Source: Armatimonadota bacterium (GTDB lineage: Bacteria; Actinomycetota; Acidimicrobiia; Spongiisociales; UBA5794). Taken from it: a stretch of DNA of 8,183 nt. Position numbers and translations under genes: made by a program. The stretch is taken from NCBI GenBank assembly GCA_008501565.1, contig QQUL01000221.1:1-8183 (forward strand), in the 5' to 3' direction. A model generated the notes under the pieces. It was not told the DNA's origin. It searched no databases and saw only the letters and a list, made by a program, of their open reading frames with translations. Below, piece by piece: positions 1 to 6,367 of this stretch. Each line of letters starts with the position of its first letter. The stretch's first letter is position 1.

Positions 1-33
1 GTTCTCCTACCTCCTGTAGCTGATCGGACGGCC

Positions 34-1656
34 ATGAGCACGGAGATGTACGTTTGTCCTGAGTGCGGCTTCGGGTATCGCGGCGTTGACCAATGCCTCC
101 AGTGTCACGCTGAGAAAGGCCTGGACGACGACGCGATACATGTTCCATGGATCCGCACGAGTGCCGGGTGGGCGCAGAGGCGCATTGATGGATCTACGTG
201 GCTCTTACATGAATGGGGAGCCGAACCTTCCTCCGTGAGCCTCGCTGATGCAGCAACAAAAACCTGCGCGGCCAAGAAGCACGTCTTCGCCGGAACCGGC
301 GACGCGCTTTGCCCCATTTGCCGTTCTGGCTACTCCCTCGCAAGCAGCGTCGCCCGACCTCAAAGCGGCACCGCCAAGCGCCGGAGAAGTCTCGCCTACG
401 GAGCGATCGCCCTATTCGCGATCGCAGGCGTTGTTGCGGTATCACTGTTCGGTTCGCGCGATGATCGTGATGACAGTCAGGTGGCTATCGAACCAACGAC
501 AACGATTTCTACCTCGTCAACGACCACGATCGCCGTGGATGCGGAGGTTCTTGACGCCCACGCCTACGAATTAGCACTGTCAAACATCGGAACGCGGGCT
601 GAGCGATCAGCGAATCGAGTCTTGGAGATTAATGCGCTTTGGGACAGTCGCCAGATCACCCAAGACGTCGCTTCCACCCAACTAGTCCTCCAGAGAACCG
701 AAACCGAGAGTCTCGTCGACGCGACGAAAGAAGCTGCAAAATACGGCGCGAGCGATACTCGCCACGATGCTGTGGAGGACGCAGCCGAGGAGCTCAACGA
801 AGCGGTGGCCGCAGTCCGGGAAGGTCTCCTGGAGCCGGGTAGTCGGGCTGGGCGGGATGACGCGACCCTGTGGACAGTCGCTGCAGCAGATCAATTGCTC
901 GAAGTGATCGACAGTGCTCTGGAATTGGATAGACGTCGATTGGAGAACAAGGTAGGAAGTCGCGTCCCCTGGGAGGCTCTCAGAGTCGGTGACTGTGTTG
1001 ACATCGAACAGGCCTCCGAGTCCATCGAAATCGTATCGTGTTCAAGCGAGGGTCGAGGAGAGGTTCTCGCTATAGCTGCGCTCCCAGCGTCGGCGAATTG
1101 GAGTCCGGCTATGTGTGAGAAGGCGTCCCTGCCGTATGTGGACTTCGAACGGCTCGACACGACCCAAGGGTCTTGGGATGTTCGCTCCGGCTCCCAGGAG
1201 TCGAGCAATCAGACAATCTGCACGTATGTTCCGATGTCCTCTGTAGCCCAACTCGTGATAGGCAACGTGTCGCACGTAGGCCCCTTTGTTTCGACTCAGT
1301 GGGACGCTCTCGAAAACCTCGGCCTGGCTCCGGAACGAATGGTCGAAGTTGGTGAGTGCTTTGTGATCCCACCTGATGATGAACCGGAACTTGTTTCTAC
1401 TCGGAACCGCGTGGGTTGCGACGTCCCCTATGACTTCAGTCTCTCAGCCGTTGTCGCCATGGCGCCGAGTGGAGGTGCTGCGGCAGTTGACCGTATCAAC
1501 CTGAAGTCATGGGGGATTTGTGCGGATTCAATGTCGACGGTACTCCCCGACGAACCGTATCTCATCGCGGACGCCGACGTATACCCGACCTTCCCAGGTC
1601 TCGGAGACGAGGCGACGCCCATGTTTACGCTTGCCTGCGCGTTTCAAGCTCGGTAA
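34..1656 (+). CDS. Zinc-ribbon, single-pass membrane protein with duplicated four-cysteine C-terminal module; function unknown
   Basis: I do not recognise a named gene. Seen: an N-terminal zinc ribbon (C8-x2-C11, C21-x2-C24) and a second CPIC pair at 93-96. A basic stretch (KRRR, 115-118) precedes one hydrophobic helix at about 119-140, followed by a Thr/Ser-rich linker (154-166) and a charged, mostly helical region (about 170-308). Two copies of a cysteine module follow: VGDC321, C336, C361, C396 and VGEC441, C462, C496, C535. The order suggests a cytoplasmic zinc ribbon, one membrane anchor and an extracellular C-terminus whose cysteines could pair as disulfides. The C-terminal modules resemble the 'septum formation' type domain of actinobacterial membrane proteins, but I judge this by eye only. 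The ATG at 34 has no strong ribosome-binding site; Met5 (position 46) is an alternative start. It lies outside the likely integrative element and no partner gene is visible. Confidence 0.85.
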   Translation: MSTEMYVCPECGFGYRGVDQCLQCHAEKGLDDDAIHVPWIRTSAGWAQRRIDGSTWLLHEWGAEPSSVSLADAATKTCAAKKHVFAGTGDALCPICRSGYSLASSVARPQSGTAKRRRSLAYGAIALFAIAGVVAVSLFGSRDDRDDSQVAIEPTTTISTSSTTTIAVDAEVLDAHAYELALSNIGTRAERSANRVLEINALWDSRQITQDVASTQLVLQRTETESLVDATKEAAKYGASDTRHDAVEDAAEELNEAVAAVREGLLEPGSRAGRDDATLWTVAAADQLLEVIDSALELDRRRLENKVGSRVPWEALRVGDCVDIEQASESIEIVSCSSEGRGEVLAIAALPASANWSPAMCEKASLPYVDFERLDTTQGSWDVRSGSQESSNQTICTYVPMSSVAQLVIGNVSHVGPFVSTQWDALENLGLAPERMVEVGECFVIPPDDEPELVSTRNRVGCDVPYDFSLSAVVAMAPSGGAAAVDRINLKSWGICADSMSTVLPDEPYLIADADVYPTFPGLGDEATPMFTLACAFQAR

Positions 1657-2137
1657 AGCCAGCGGAGTGGATCCTCTCCGCCCCTCCGATTGGGGAGCAG
1701 TAGAATGTCGCTGGTTGGTGAGATCGTCCGCCCGTCGTTGCCCCCACCAGGCCGCTTGTGTGTCGTTGGGCGTCGCCGAAGGGCTTGTATCGACACGAGA
1801 GATGACGATCTGGAAATGGAAGTATTCGGGGCGGATGGAGAAGGCTTCGGACTTGATGCAATCGCCGACGTATGCCGAAAGCCGAGTTCTTCCAACTCTT
1901 TCGCTTTCCGATGTGGAGCCCCATTGCCGCAAACTTGATCGTTTGAAGCCTCGTCGCGTTCATCGAGCTTGCGTAGCCATTGACAGGCTTCGCGAGATTC
2001 GTGTCAAACCCATGTCAAACGAACTGTGGCGAATCGGACGACTCGGGGGGTGGTCTACCCAAATCTGATTCGTCGAAACCCATATGTACCAACAGTTTCA
2101 CGGAATCTGCGTCACCGACGCGGACGACCGCATCTGA
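1657..2137. other. Intergenic stretch without a supportable gene
   Basis: About 480 bases between the membrane-protein gene and the tRNA fragment. Open frames occur on both strands, but they overlap each other, lack convincing ribosome-binding sites and show no recognisable domain. Directly after the stop codon there is a small inverted repeat, GCGGAG (1662-1667) with CTCCGC (1676-1681), followed by CCCC/GGGG (1681-1684/1692-1695). It could act as a terminator, but no T-run follows. GTCAAAC occurs twice, 11 bases apart (2003-2009 and 2014-2020). GGTCTACC at 2052-2059 resembles the repeats near the integrase. Possibly degraded flanking DNA or the end of an adjacent element. Confidence 0.4.
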
Positions 2138-2179
2138 CTCATAACCCGAAGGTCGCGGGTTCAAATCCCGCCCCCGCTA
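2138..2179 (+). other. 3' half of a tRNA (CAT anticodon, Met- or Ile2-like): putative attachment-site core
   Basis: The sequence fits the 3' half of a tRNA base by base: anticodon loop CTCATAA (2138-2144, anticodon CAT 2140-2142), stem CCCGA (2145-2149), five-base variable loop, T stem GCGGG/CCCGC (2155-2159/2167-2171) around TTCAAAT, acceptor strand CCCCGCT (2172-2178) and discriminator A (2179). CCA is not encoded. The matching 5' half is absent: the anticodon-stem partner TCTGA (2133-2137) mispairs at two of five positions, and no AGCGGGG acceptor strand lies upstream. tRNA 3' ends are the usual targets of tyrosine integrases, and an integrase lies about 200 bases away. I infer an att core, either attP of the element or the junction between two elements inserted in tandem at one tRNA gene. 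It should not make a functional tRNA. Confidence 0.7.
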
Positions 2180-2183
2180 CGAA

Positions 2184-2217
2184 AAGCCCTGGTCAGACAG
2201 CTGTCTGACCACGGCTT
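2184..2217. repeat. 34-bp near-perfect palindrome next to the tRNA fragment
   Basis: A perfect 22-bp palindrome (2190-2211; half-site TGGTCAGACAG) is extended on each side, after one C/C mismatch, by AAGCC (2184-2188) and GGCTT (2213-2217). It has no loop bases and no clear T-run follows on either strand, which argues against a simple intrinsic terminator. Its right end touches the first TTCTACCG repeat. It could be a dimeric protein's binding site, for example for an excision factor or repressor at the attachment region. It could also be a cruciform-forming element or a weak terminator of the tRNA read-through. Confidence 0.6.
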
Positions 2218-2271
2218 CTACCGTATCTTCCGCTTTTCTACCGGTTCTTCTACCGGCCCCACCCGGTAGAC
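2216..2271. repeat. Cluster of TTCTACCG repeats (putative integrase arm-type sites)
   Basis: TTCTACCG occurs at 2216-2223, 2236-2243 and 2248-2255. An inverted copy with one change, CGGTAGAC, is at 2264-2271. The second and third copies are 12 bases apart start to start. Together with the pairs at 2338-2357 and 3553-3572, these short repeats flank the integrase gene and sit beside the tRNA-derived core, where arm-type binding sites of tyrosine integrases are normally found. The repeats are seen directly; their role as integrase-binding sites is inference. Confidence 0.55.
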
Positions 2272-2337
2272 CCTTTCGTGCACATGTTTCGCCAGCCTTC
2301 GTAGGCTGTTTCGGCGCGGCCGTTCTGGTCGAGGATC

Positions 2338-2357
2338 CGGTAGAACGATCGGTAGAA
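2338..2357. repeat. Pair of CGGTAGAA repeats downstream of the integrase
   Basis: CGGTAGAA at 2338-2345 and again at 2350-2357, 12 bases apart. This is the same spacing as the pair at 2236/2248 but in inverted orientation. It lies just past the ancestral stop codon of the integrase. Candidate arm-type site pair. Confidence 0.55.
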
Positions 2358-2376
2358 GCCCCTGGACGCCTCTGGA

Positions 2377-3515
2377 TCAGCTGGCGGTGCTGATCAGGTT
2401 CTCGAAAAGGTGCGCAGCTTGGGCCTGCATCCCGGGTAGGACATGTTGGTAGGTGTCGATCGTGAATGCCGGGTTGGCGTGGCCAAGCGTTCGCTCACCA
2501 CCTTGACCGGGACTCCTTCTTTGATCAGCAGTGTCCCGTGGGTGTGGCGGACGTCGTGAAGTCTGATCCTGGGCACATCAGCTTTGGCCATGATCTTGTG
2601 GAATGCCTGGGAGAACGAATGGGGGTGGATTGGTTGGCCTTCCTCGTCGGTGAACACCCACTCGACCGCGCTGGCACCTGCGACAGCGTGTTTGGTTTGC
2701 TGCCATTCCTTCCACGCACCAAGAACACGGACGGTCATAGGGGCGAGGTCGATGAGCCGCCTCGAACTGGTGGTCTTGCCTCGGGTCTCGTGAAGCTTGT
2801 AACCGACCGCAACGAGTCCCCGGTTGATCGAAAGGGTGCCACGCTCGAGGTCAATATCTTCCCATCGAAGACCGAGCAGTTCGCTGCGGCGCACCCCGGT
2901 GGTGGCGAGTAGCCACATGGCGGGAAACAACCGGTGTCGCGCTGCTTCGCGCAGGAAAGCCTGAAGCTCATCGGCGGTCCATGCTTTTTGTTCCACCTTC
3001 GGGATCGCCCTCAGTTTGGGAGCGTTGGCTACCAGCGCCACGTTGCGGGCGACGAGACCTTTGCGGACTGCGTCGTTGAGCGCAGCTCGGATGATCAGAT
3101 GGATCTCGAGCACCGTTTTGGGTGCCAACGGTTGGCTCCCATCGGTGGGACGGAGCTTCTCTTCGTAAACGGCCTCAAGGTGGGTGTCGCGTAACCGCCG
3201 GATCGGGATCCGACCCAATCGGGGCAGAATGTGAAGCTCGATCTTGCGGCGGTAACCATCCCAGGTGGACTGAGCCAACCCCAGCTTCTTTCCAGGCAGC
3301 CACCTACGGGTGAGATAGGCACCGAAGGTGAGAGAACGCGCCTCGTCGTCACGACCGTTCAGTTCAGCCGCCAGTTTGGCGGCAAGCCGTTCTGCCTCCG
3401 TGCGACTTGTGCCTGCTGGATGCCACGACCTGCGTTCCTTGCCTGTGACTGGATCCAACCCTTCGTAGATGACCGCATACCACCGCTCACCTTTACTTAC
3501 TACGTAGCCCTTCAT
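2377..3515 (-). pseudogene. Tyrosine integrase with a one-base deletion before the catalytic tyrosine
   Basis: A phage/ICE-type tyrosine recombinase that would integrate and excise an element at an attachment site. Counting from the ATG at 3515: an N-terminal DNA-binding region (about 1-60), a core-binding helical domain (about 62-165) and a catalytic domain. Visible catalytic residues are R209 (TTGVRRSELLG) and H320-x-x-R323 (LHDVRHTHGTLL). The frame breaks after VVSERL (residue 344). Restoring one C near 2487 gives GHANPAF...DTYQHVLPGM, with H346 and the nucleophile Y356, and a 379-residue protein ending at the TGA at 2377. As it stands the frame runs on to a stop at 2394 without the tyrosine, so the product should be inactive. 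The start at 3515 is chosen because AAGGAG lies six bases upstream. An in-frame extension to 3617 lacks this and crosses repeat sites. A sequencing error is the main alternative to real decay. Confidence 0.85.
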
Positions 3516-3552
3516 GATGTTCTCCTTCCACGGTTCCGACGGTTTCAGAACC

Positions 3553-3572
3553 CGGTAGAAGGATCGGCAGAA
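3553..3572. repeat. CGGTAGAA/CGGCAGAA pair upstream of the integrase start
   Basis: CGGTAGAA at 3553-3560 and a one-mismatch copy, CGGCAGAA, at 3565-3572: again a 12-base period. The pair lies 38 bases upstream of the integrase ATG, in its probable promoter region. Integrase binding here could autoregulate the gene. This is inferred from position and similarity to the repeats at 2216-2357. Confidence 0.45.
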
Positions 3573-3642
3573 ACGCTGGAAAGCGCGCCATGCCCTGGAC
3601 AGTTTGTCTGGCACCAAGGAGGCCAGCTGTCACATCTCGCGG

Positions 3643-4047
3643 TCAGCTGCTGGTGGCGGGCTCGAGGAGGTGACAGACACACGACGTGGGCCAGTCGTCG
3701 CGGATCTGGTCGGCTGCTGCTTGGAGCCGTGTAAGTTCGTCGCGGAGATGGTGGAGGTCTCGAATGCGTTGATCGATGGTGGTGGCTTCCCGGGTGAGTG
3801 CGTTGCGCACCTGGGTGCAGGGTGCGTGGCCGTCGGTACGAAGTGAAACGATCTCTCGCACATCATCAAGGGGCAGTTCGAGGGACCGGAGCCGACGGAC
3901 GAATTGCAGCAGTTCGACGTCGTCTTCTTGGTAGTCGCGGTACCCGGCAGCGGTGCGCTGTGGTTGCGGCACGATGCCGTGGGCCTCGTAGTAGCGGATC
4001 GCCGACGTTTCCAGACCTACGGACCGGGCCGCTTCACCGATTTGCAT
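3643..4047 (-). CDS. merR: MerR-family metal-responsive regulator (next to merA)
   Basis: A 134-residue MerR-family regulator, a normal family length. An N-terminal winged helix-turn-helix (MQIGEAARSVGL...IRYYEAHGI, with GYRDY at 36-40) binds the promoter spacer as a dimer. A long dimerisation helix (about 78-115) follows, then a short metal-binding tail. Candidate metal ligands are C77 (APC) and the tail C123-V-C125-H126. Compared with ZntR and Tn501 MerR, C77 and C125 fall at the conserved first and last cysteines. The cysteine normally at the end of the dimerisation helix (ZntR C114, MerR C117) is missing and C123 is extra. The gene lies downstream of merA on the same strand, 102 bases away, with its own MerR-type promoter in the gap, so it probably autoregulates. 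Mercury as inducer is inferred from merA. Confidence 0.88.
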   Translation of the reverse strand: MQIGEAARSVGLETSAIRYYEAHGIVPQPQRTAAGYRDYQEDDVELLQFVRRLRSLELPLDDVREIVSLRTDGHAPCTQVRNALTREATTIDQRIRDLHHLRDELTRLQAAADQIRDDWPTSCVCHLLEPATSS

Positions 4048-4078
4048 TGTTCACGTCTTCCTGGCTCGATTGCTGCCA

Positions 4079-4109
4079 ACGGTACACCTTCGACTTGGTT
4101 AAAGGTTGA
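4079..4109 (-). promoter_or_regulatory. MerR-type promoter/operator upstream of merR
   Basis: Read on the minus strand: -35-like TCAACC (4109-4104), a 19-base spacer (4103-4085) and -10-like TACCGT (4084-4079). The spacer holds an imperfect dyad with outer arms ACCTT and AAGGT. It matches the operator before merA in length and in most bases, but its -35 is poorer and its dyad less symmetric, suggesting lower output or weaker binding. Transcription would begin about 25 bases before the merR ATG. Confidence 0.65.
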
Positions 4110-4149
4110 GCCTGCGTCGTGGGCTCGGTGTCGGTCTGGGGGCGGGTGG

Positions 4150-5796
4150 TCAGGCGGCGCAGCAGCTGAGGGTCTTGACGTCTTTGCCAAAGCCTTGGGC
4201 GGCGAGCTTGAGCGCTTCTGCCATGGTGAGGTACGGGTGGTAGGTCTCGGCGATTTCGTCGATGGTGGCCCGGTATTTTATCGCCATGACCGCGGCTTGG
4301 ATCACGTCACCGGCACCTTCGGCGAGGATGTGAGTACCAAGCAGGTGACCGGTGGAATCGTCGGCGACTAGCTTCACCAGCCCTTCGGTGCTGTGGTCGA
4401 CGAGGGCCCTGGGCACGATGTCGAGGGGCAACAACGATGTGATGACCGGGTGCCCGGCGTCGCGGGCTTCGCTTTCGGTCATGCCGACGGATGCGATGGC
4501 GGGGGTGGTGAAGGTGACCCGGGGCATGGTGCGGAACTCGATGCGTCGAGTCGTGCCCCGGAGGGCGTTCTCTGCGGCGAGGTTTCCGCCGAGGGCGGCG
4601 ACGTACACGAACTGGGGATGTGCGGTGACATCACCTGCTGCGAACACGGCCGGATTCGAAGTCTCCAGTGTGTCGTCGACGATGACATGTCCCCGCTGAT
4701 CTACGACCACTCCCGCAGCGTCGAGGCCGAGTCCTGCGGTGCGAGCCCGCCGCCCGGTCGCCATGAGGAGATGGTTGCCTTCGAGGCGCGTCGTTGTTCC
4801 GTCGAGCTCGATGTCGAGCCAGTACCGGTCACCACTGTGACCGGCGCCGGTTGCTGTGGTGGCGGCGTGGATGGTGGCGCCCTGTGATACGAGATGCTCG
4901 TGCAGAGAAGCGGAGATCTCGGGTTCCTCGAAGGGGGCAATGCGGTCGAGGGCCTCGACGAAGGTCACACGCGAACCGAGATGGGTGAAGAGTTGACCGA
5001 GTTCGAGTCCAATCGCGTTGGCTCCGACAACGATCAGTTTGTCGGGAACGGAAAGGAGTTCGAGGGCGGTGGTCGAGGTGAGGTAGTCGACGTCGTCGAG
5101 GCCGTTGATGGGTGGCACCCAGGTGTCGGCTCCAGTGGCGATGAGGAATCGGAAGGCTCGCAGTCGCCGATCACCGACTTGCACGGTTTCGGCGTCAACG
5201 AATCGTGCGTCACCGCGGATGTAGTCGATGCCGTAGAAGTCGACGAGGTCGGCGTACTTCTCTTGGCGGAGCTGGTCGACGAGGCCTCGTTTCTGTTCGA
5301 CGAGAGCAGGCAGGTCAACGTCGCCAGCGAAGGTCGACACACCAGCGAAGGGACTGTGTCCAGCCTGCCAGTACGCCTCGGCGGCACGCAGCAGCGCCTT
5401 GGACGGGACACAACCGATATTGACGCAAGTCCCCCCGATGACGTCACGTTCGATCATCGCCACCCGGGCTCCGAGATCGCGGGCCTTGATCGCCGCCCCG
5501 AACGCGGCGGAGCCGGAGCCGAGGATCAGTAGGTCGTAGTCCTCGGCGGGAGCGTCGTCGTTTGGTGCCGCAGTCTCTTCGGGTGTTTCGGATGAGGTCA
5601 ACGTGTACCCAATCTCAGCAACCTCGTCACCGGCTCGTTTCTCTGAGAAGGATGCGGCCGGGGTGCCGGTGGCCTCTCCGCGCCGCCAGTCCACGGTCAC
5701 CTCGCCGAGGCCGGCCCTTTCAAGGGCGGCGCCTACCGTGATCTCACAATGGTCACAGTGCATTCCATCAATGGTGAGCTTCACCTGGTTGGTCAT
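4150..5796 (-). CDS. merA: Mercuric reductase with N-terminal metal-binding domain
   Basis: A cytoplasmic flavoenzyme that reduces Hg(II) to volatile Hg(0) with NADPH. It has 548 residues, the length expected for MerA with one N-terminal HMA domain. Domains in order: HMA (about 1-70) with GMHC14-x2-C17; acidic linker (about 68-85); FAD-binding loop GSGSAA (93-98); redox-active disulfide GGTC124VNIGC129 (120-129); NAD(P)-binding GANAIGLELG (258-267); second FAD contact AAGDV (386-390); dimerisation domain with HPYLTMAEALK (520-530). The C-terminal vicinal pair C545-C546, which hands Hg(II) to the partner subunit's active site, separates MerA from lipoamide dehydrogenase and glutathione reductase. 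The ATG at 5796 is preceded by AGGAGA at good distance and by a MerR-type promoter. It is followed on the same strand by merR. No frameshift or lost catalytic residue is seen. Confidence 0.97.
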   Translation of the reverse strand: MTNQVKLTIDGMHCDHCEITVGAALERAGLGEVTVDWRRGEATGTPAASFSEKRAGDEVAEIGYTLTSSETPEETAAPNDDAPAEDYDLLILGSGSAAFGAAIKARDLGARVAMIERDVIGGTCVNIGCVPSKALLRAAEAYWQAGHSPFAGVSTFAGDVDLPALVEQKRGLVDQLRQEKYADLVDFYGIDYIRGDARFVDAETVQVGDRRLRAFRFLIATGADTWVPPINGLDDVDYLTSTTALELLSVPDKLIVVGANAIGLELGQLFTHLGSRVTFVEALDRIAPFEEPEISASLHEHLVSQGATIHAATTATGAGHSGDRYWLDIELDGTTTRLEGNHLLMATGRRARTAGLGLDAAGVVVDQRGHVIVDDTLETSNPAVFAAGDVTAHPQFVYVAALGGNLAAENALRGTTRRIEFRTMPRVTFTTPAIASVGMTESEARDAGHPVITSLLPLDIVPRALVDHSTEGLVKLVADDSTGHLLGTHILAEGAGDVIQAAVMAIKYRATIDEIAETYHPYLTMAEALKLAAQGFGKDVKTLSCCAA

Positions 5797-5836
5797 AGCG
5801 TCTCCTGAAGTTCTTGTTCTGAGGGCTTCAGTCCGG

Positions 5837-5867
5837 AACGTACACCTTCAACCTGGTTGAAGGTCAA
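5837..5867 (-). promoter_or_regulatory. MerR-type promoter/operator driving merA
   Basis: Minus-strand TTGACC (-35, 5867-5862), a 19-base spacer (5861-5843) and TACGTT (-10, 5842-5837). The operator is a perfect 21-bp dyad at 5844-5864: ACCTTCAACC, a central T, then GGTTGAAGGT. A 19-base spacer is the hallmark of MerR-family promoters, where activator plus metal untwists the DNA to realign -35 and -10. Transcription would start near 5830, leaving a leader of roughly 35 bases before the merA ATG. This is the best-conserved of the three such sites in the window. Confidence 0.85.
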
Positions 5868-6077
5868 GCCGGGTTCGAGTTGAGATCGCGGTGAGCATGA
5901 TGATCCAGGCTCCGACACCGAGCAGGGCATAACATGATCGTTTGAGGGTGGTTCCGGTCATGCGAATCGGACGTCCGCCGACAACCGCTGGCGAAAGGCG
6001 TGTTCATCCGTCGGGTCATGTGCTTGTCGGTTGATGATCTATGTCTTCCCTATGTCGGGTTTTGTTGGGGAATGCCC
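5868..6077. other. Divergent control region between the merA and ATPase operons
   Basis: About 210 bases between two back-to-back MerR-type promoters, each firing outward. No RNA gene or terminator is evident. The only open frame of note is a 37-codon minus-strand frame (5961-5848) with a hydrophobic stretch (ALLGVGAWIIMLTAI). It lacks a good ribosome-binding site and its stop codon lies inside the merA operator. It could be a leftover of a small membrane-protein gene or chance. Confidence 0.5.
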
Positions 6078-6108
6078 TTGACCTTCAAGTGGCTTGAGGG
6101 TGTAGGTT
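6078..6108 (+). promoter_or_regulatory. MerR-type promoter/operator driving the HMA-merR-HMA-ATPase operon
   Basis: TTGACC (-35, 6078-6083), a 19-base spacer (6084-6102) and TAGGTT (-10, 6103-6108). The dyad ACCTTCAAG (6082-6090) with CTTGAGGGT (6093-6101) has one mismatch and shares its outer half-sites with the merA operator but has a different centre. It is oriented rightward, about 47 bases before the ATG at 6155. The likeness to the merA site implies control by the same or a cross-reacting MerR protein. Confidence 0.8.
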
Positions 6109-6154
6109 GATAGTGGTCGGCGAGAGTCGATGGAGTTTCGTGAAGGAGTAGGCG

Positions 6155-6367
6155 ATGACAGAGCAGCGGATTCTGGCGCTCAAGGGCATGACGTGTACAG
6201 GGAGCGAGAAACGCATCACGGCCGCCCTGAGTGCAGTCTCAGGTGTCGAGGAGGCATCAGCGGACCACGAGACACGCGCGGTGACTTTGCGGGTCGATCC
6301 CGCGGTTGCTGATGACGATGCGGTGCGGGGTGCCATCGACGGGTTGGGGTATCGGGTGGTGGCGTGA
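6155..6367 (+). CDS. Small HMA-domain protein with one CxxC cysteine replaced by serine
   Basis: A 70-residue stand-alone heavy-metal-associated (HMA) domain, the size of MerP, CopZ or Atx1 metal chaperones. It has the usual order: strand, GMTC loop, helix, V-E-A strand, helix and the final GLGYRVV strand. The metal loop reads GMTC14-T-G-S17 instead of GMTCxxC, so the second cysteine ligand is lost (AGC serine, one base from TGC cysteine). There is no signal peptide, so it should be cytoplasmic. GAAGGAG lies 6 bases upstream of the ATG at 6155. It is the first gene after the MerR-type promoter, and its stop overlaps the next gene's start. With one cysteine it may bind metal poorly, as a dimer, or serve as a regulator's partner; this cannot be decided from sequence. 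Confidence 0.82.
   Translation: MTEQRILALKGMTCTGSEKRITAALSAVSGVEEASADHETRAVTLRVDPAVADDDAVRGAIDGLGYRVVA

Noticed and set aside
1520..2068. Plus-strand 182-codon frame and overlapping minus-strand frames (1528-1963)
   Set aside because: They start inside the membrane-protein gene or overlap one another, have Arg/Ser/Pro-rich translations and show no ribosome-binding site or domain.
2105..2180. Complete tRNA gene
   Set aside because: Only the 3' half folds; the sequence 33 bases before the anticodon has no acceptor strand matching CCCCGCT and no D arm, and the anticodon stem has two mismatches.
3516..3617. In-frame upstream extension of the integrase to an ATG at 3617
   Set aside because: The ATG at 3515 has AAGGAG six bases upstream; the extension lacks a ribosome-binding site and covers the CGGTAGAA pair, so it is better read as the upstream control region.
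3608..3626. Hairpin CTGGC/GCCAG between the integrase and merR as a terminator
   Set aside because: The stem is only 5 bp with a 9-base loop and no T-run on either strand.
4393..5532. Plus-strand open frames (4393-4887 and 4894-5532)
   Set aside because: Both are antisense to merA, whose motifs are unmistakable; the Gly/Asp/Val-rich translations are typical shadow products.
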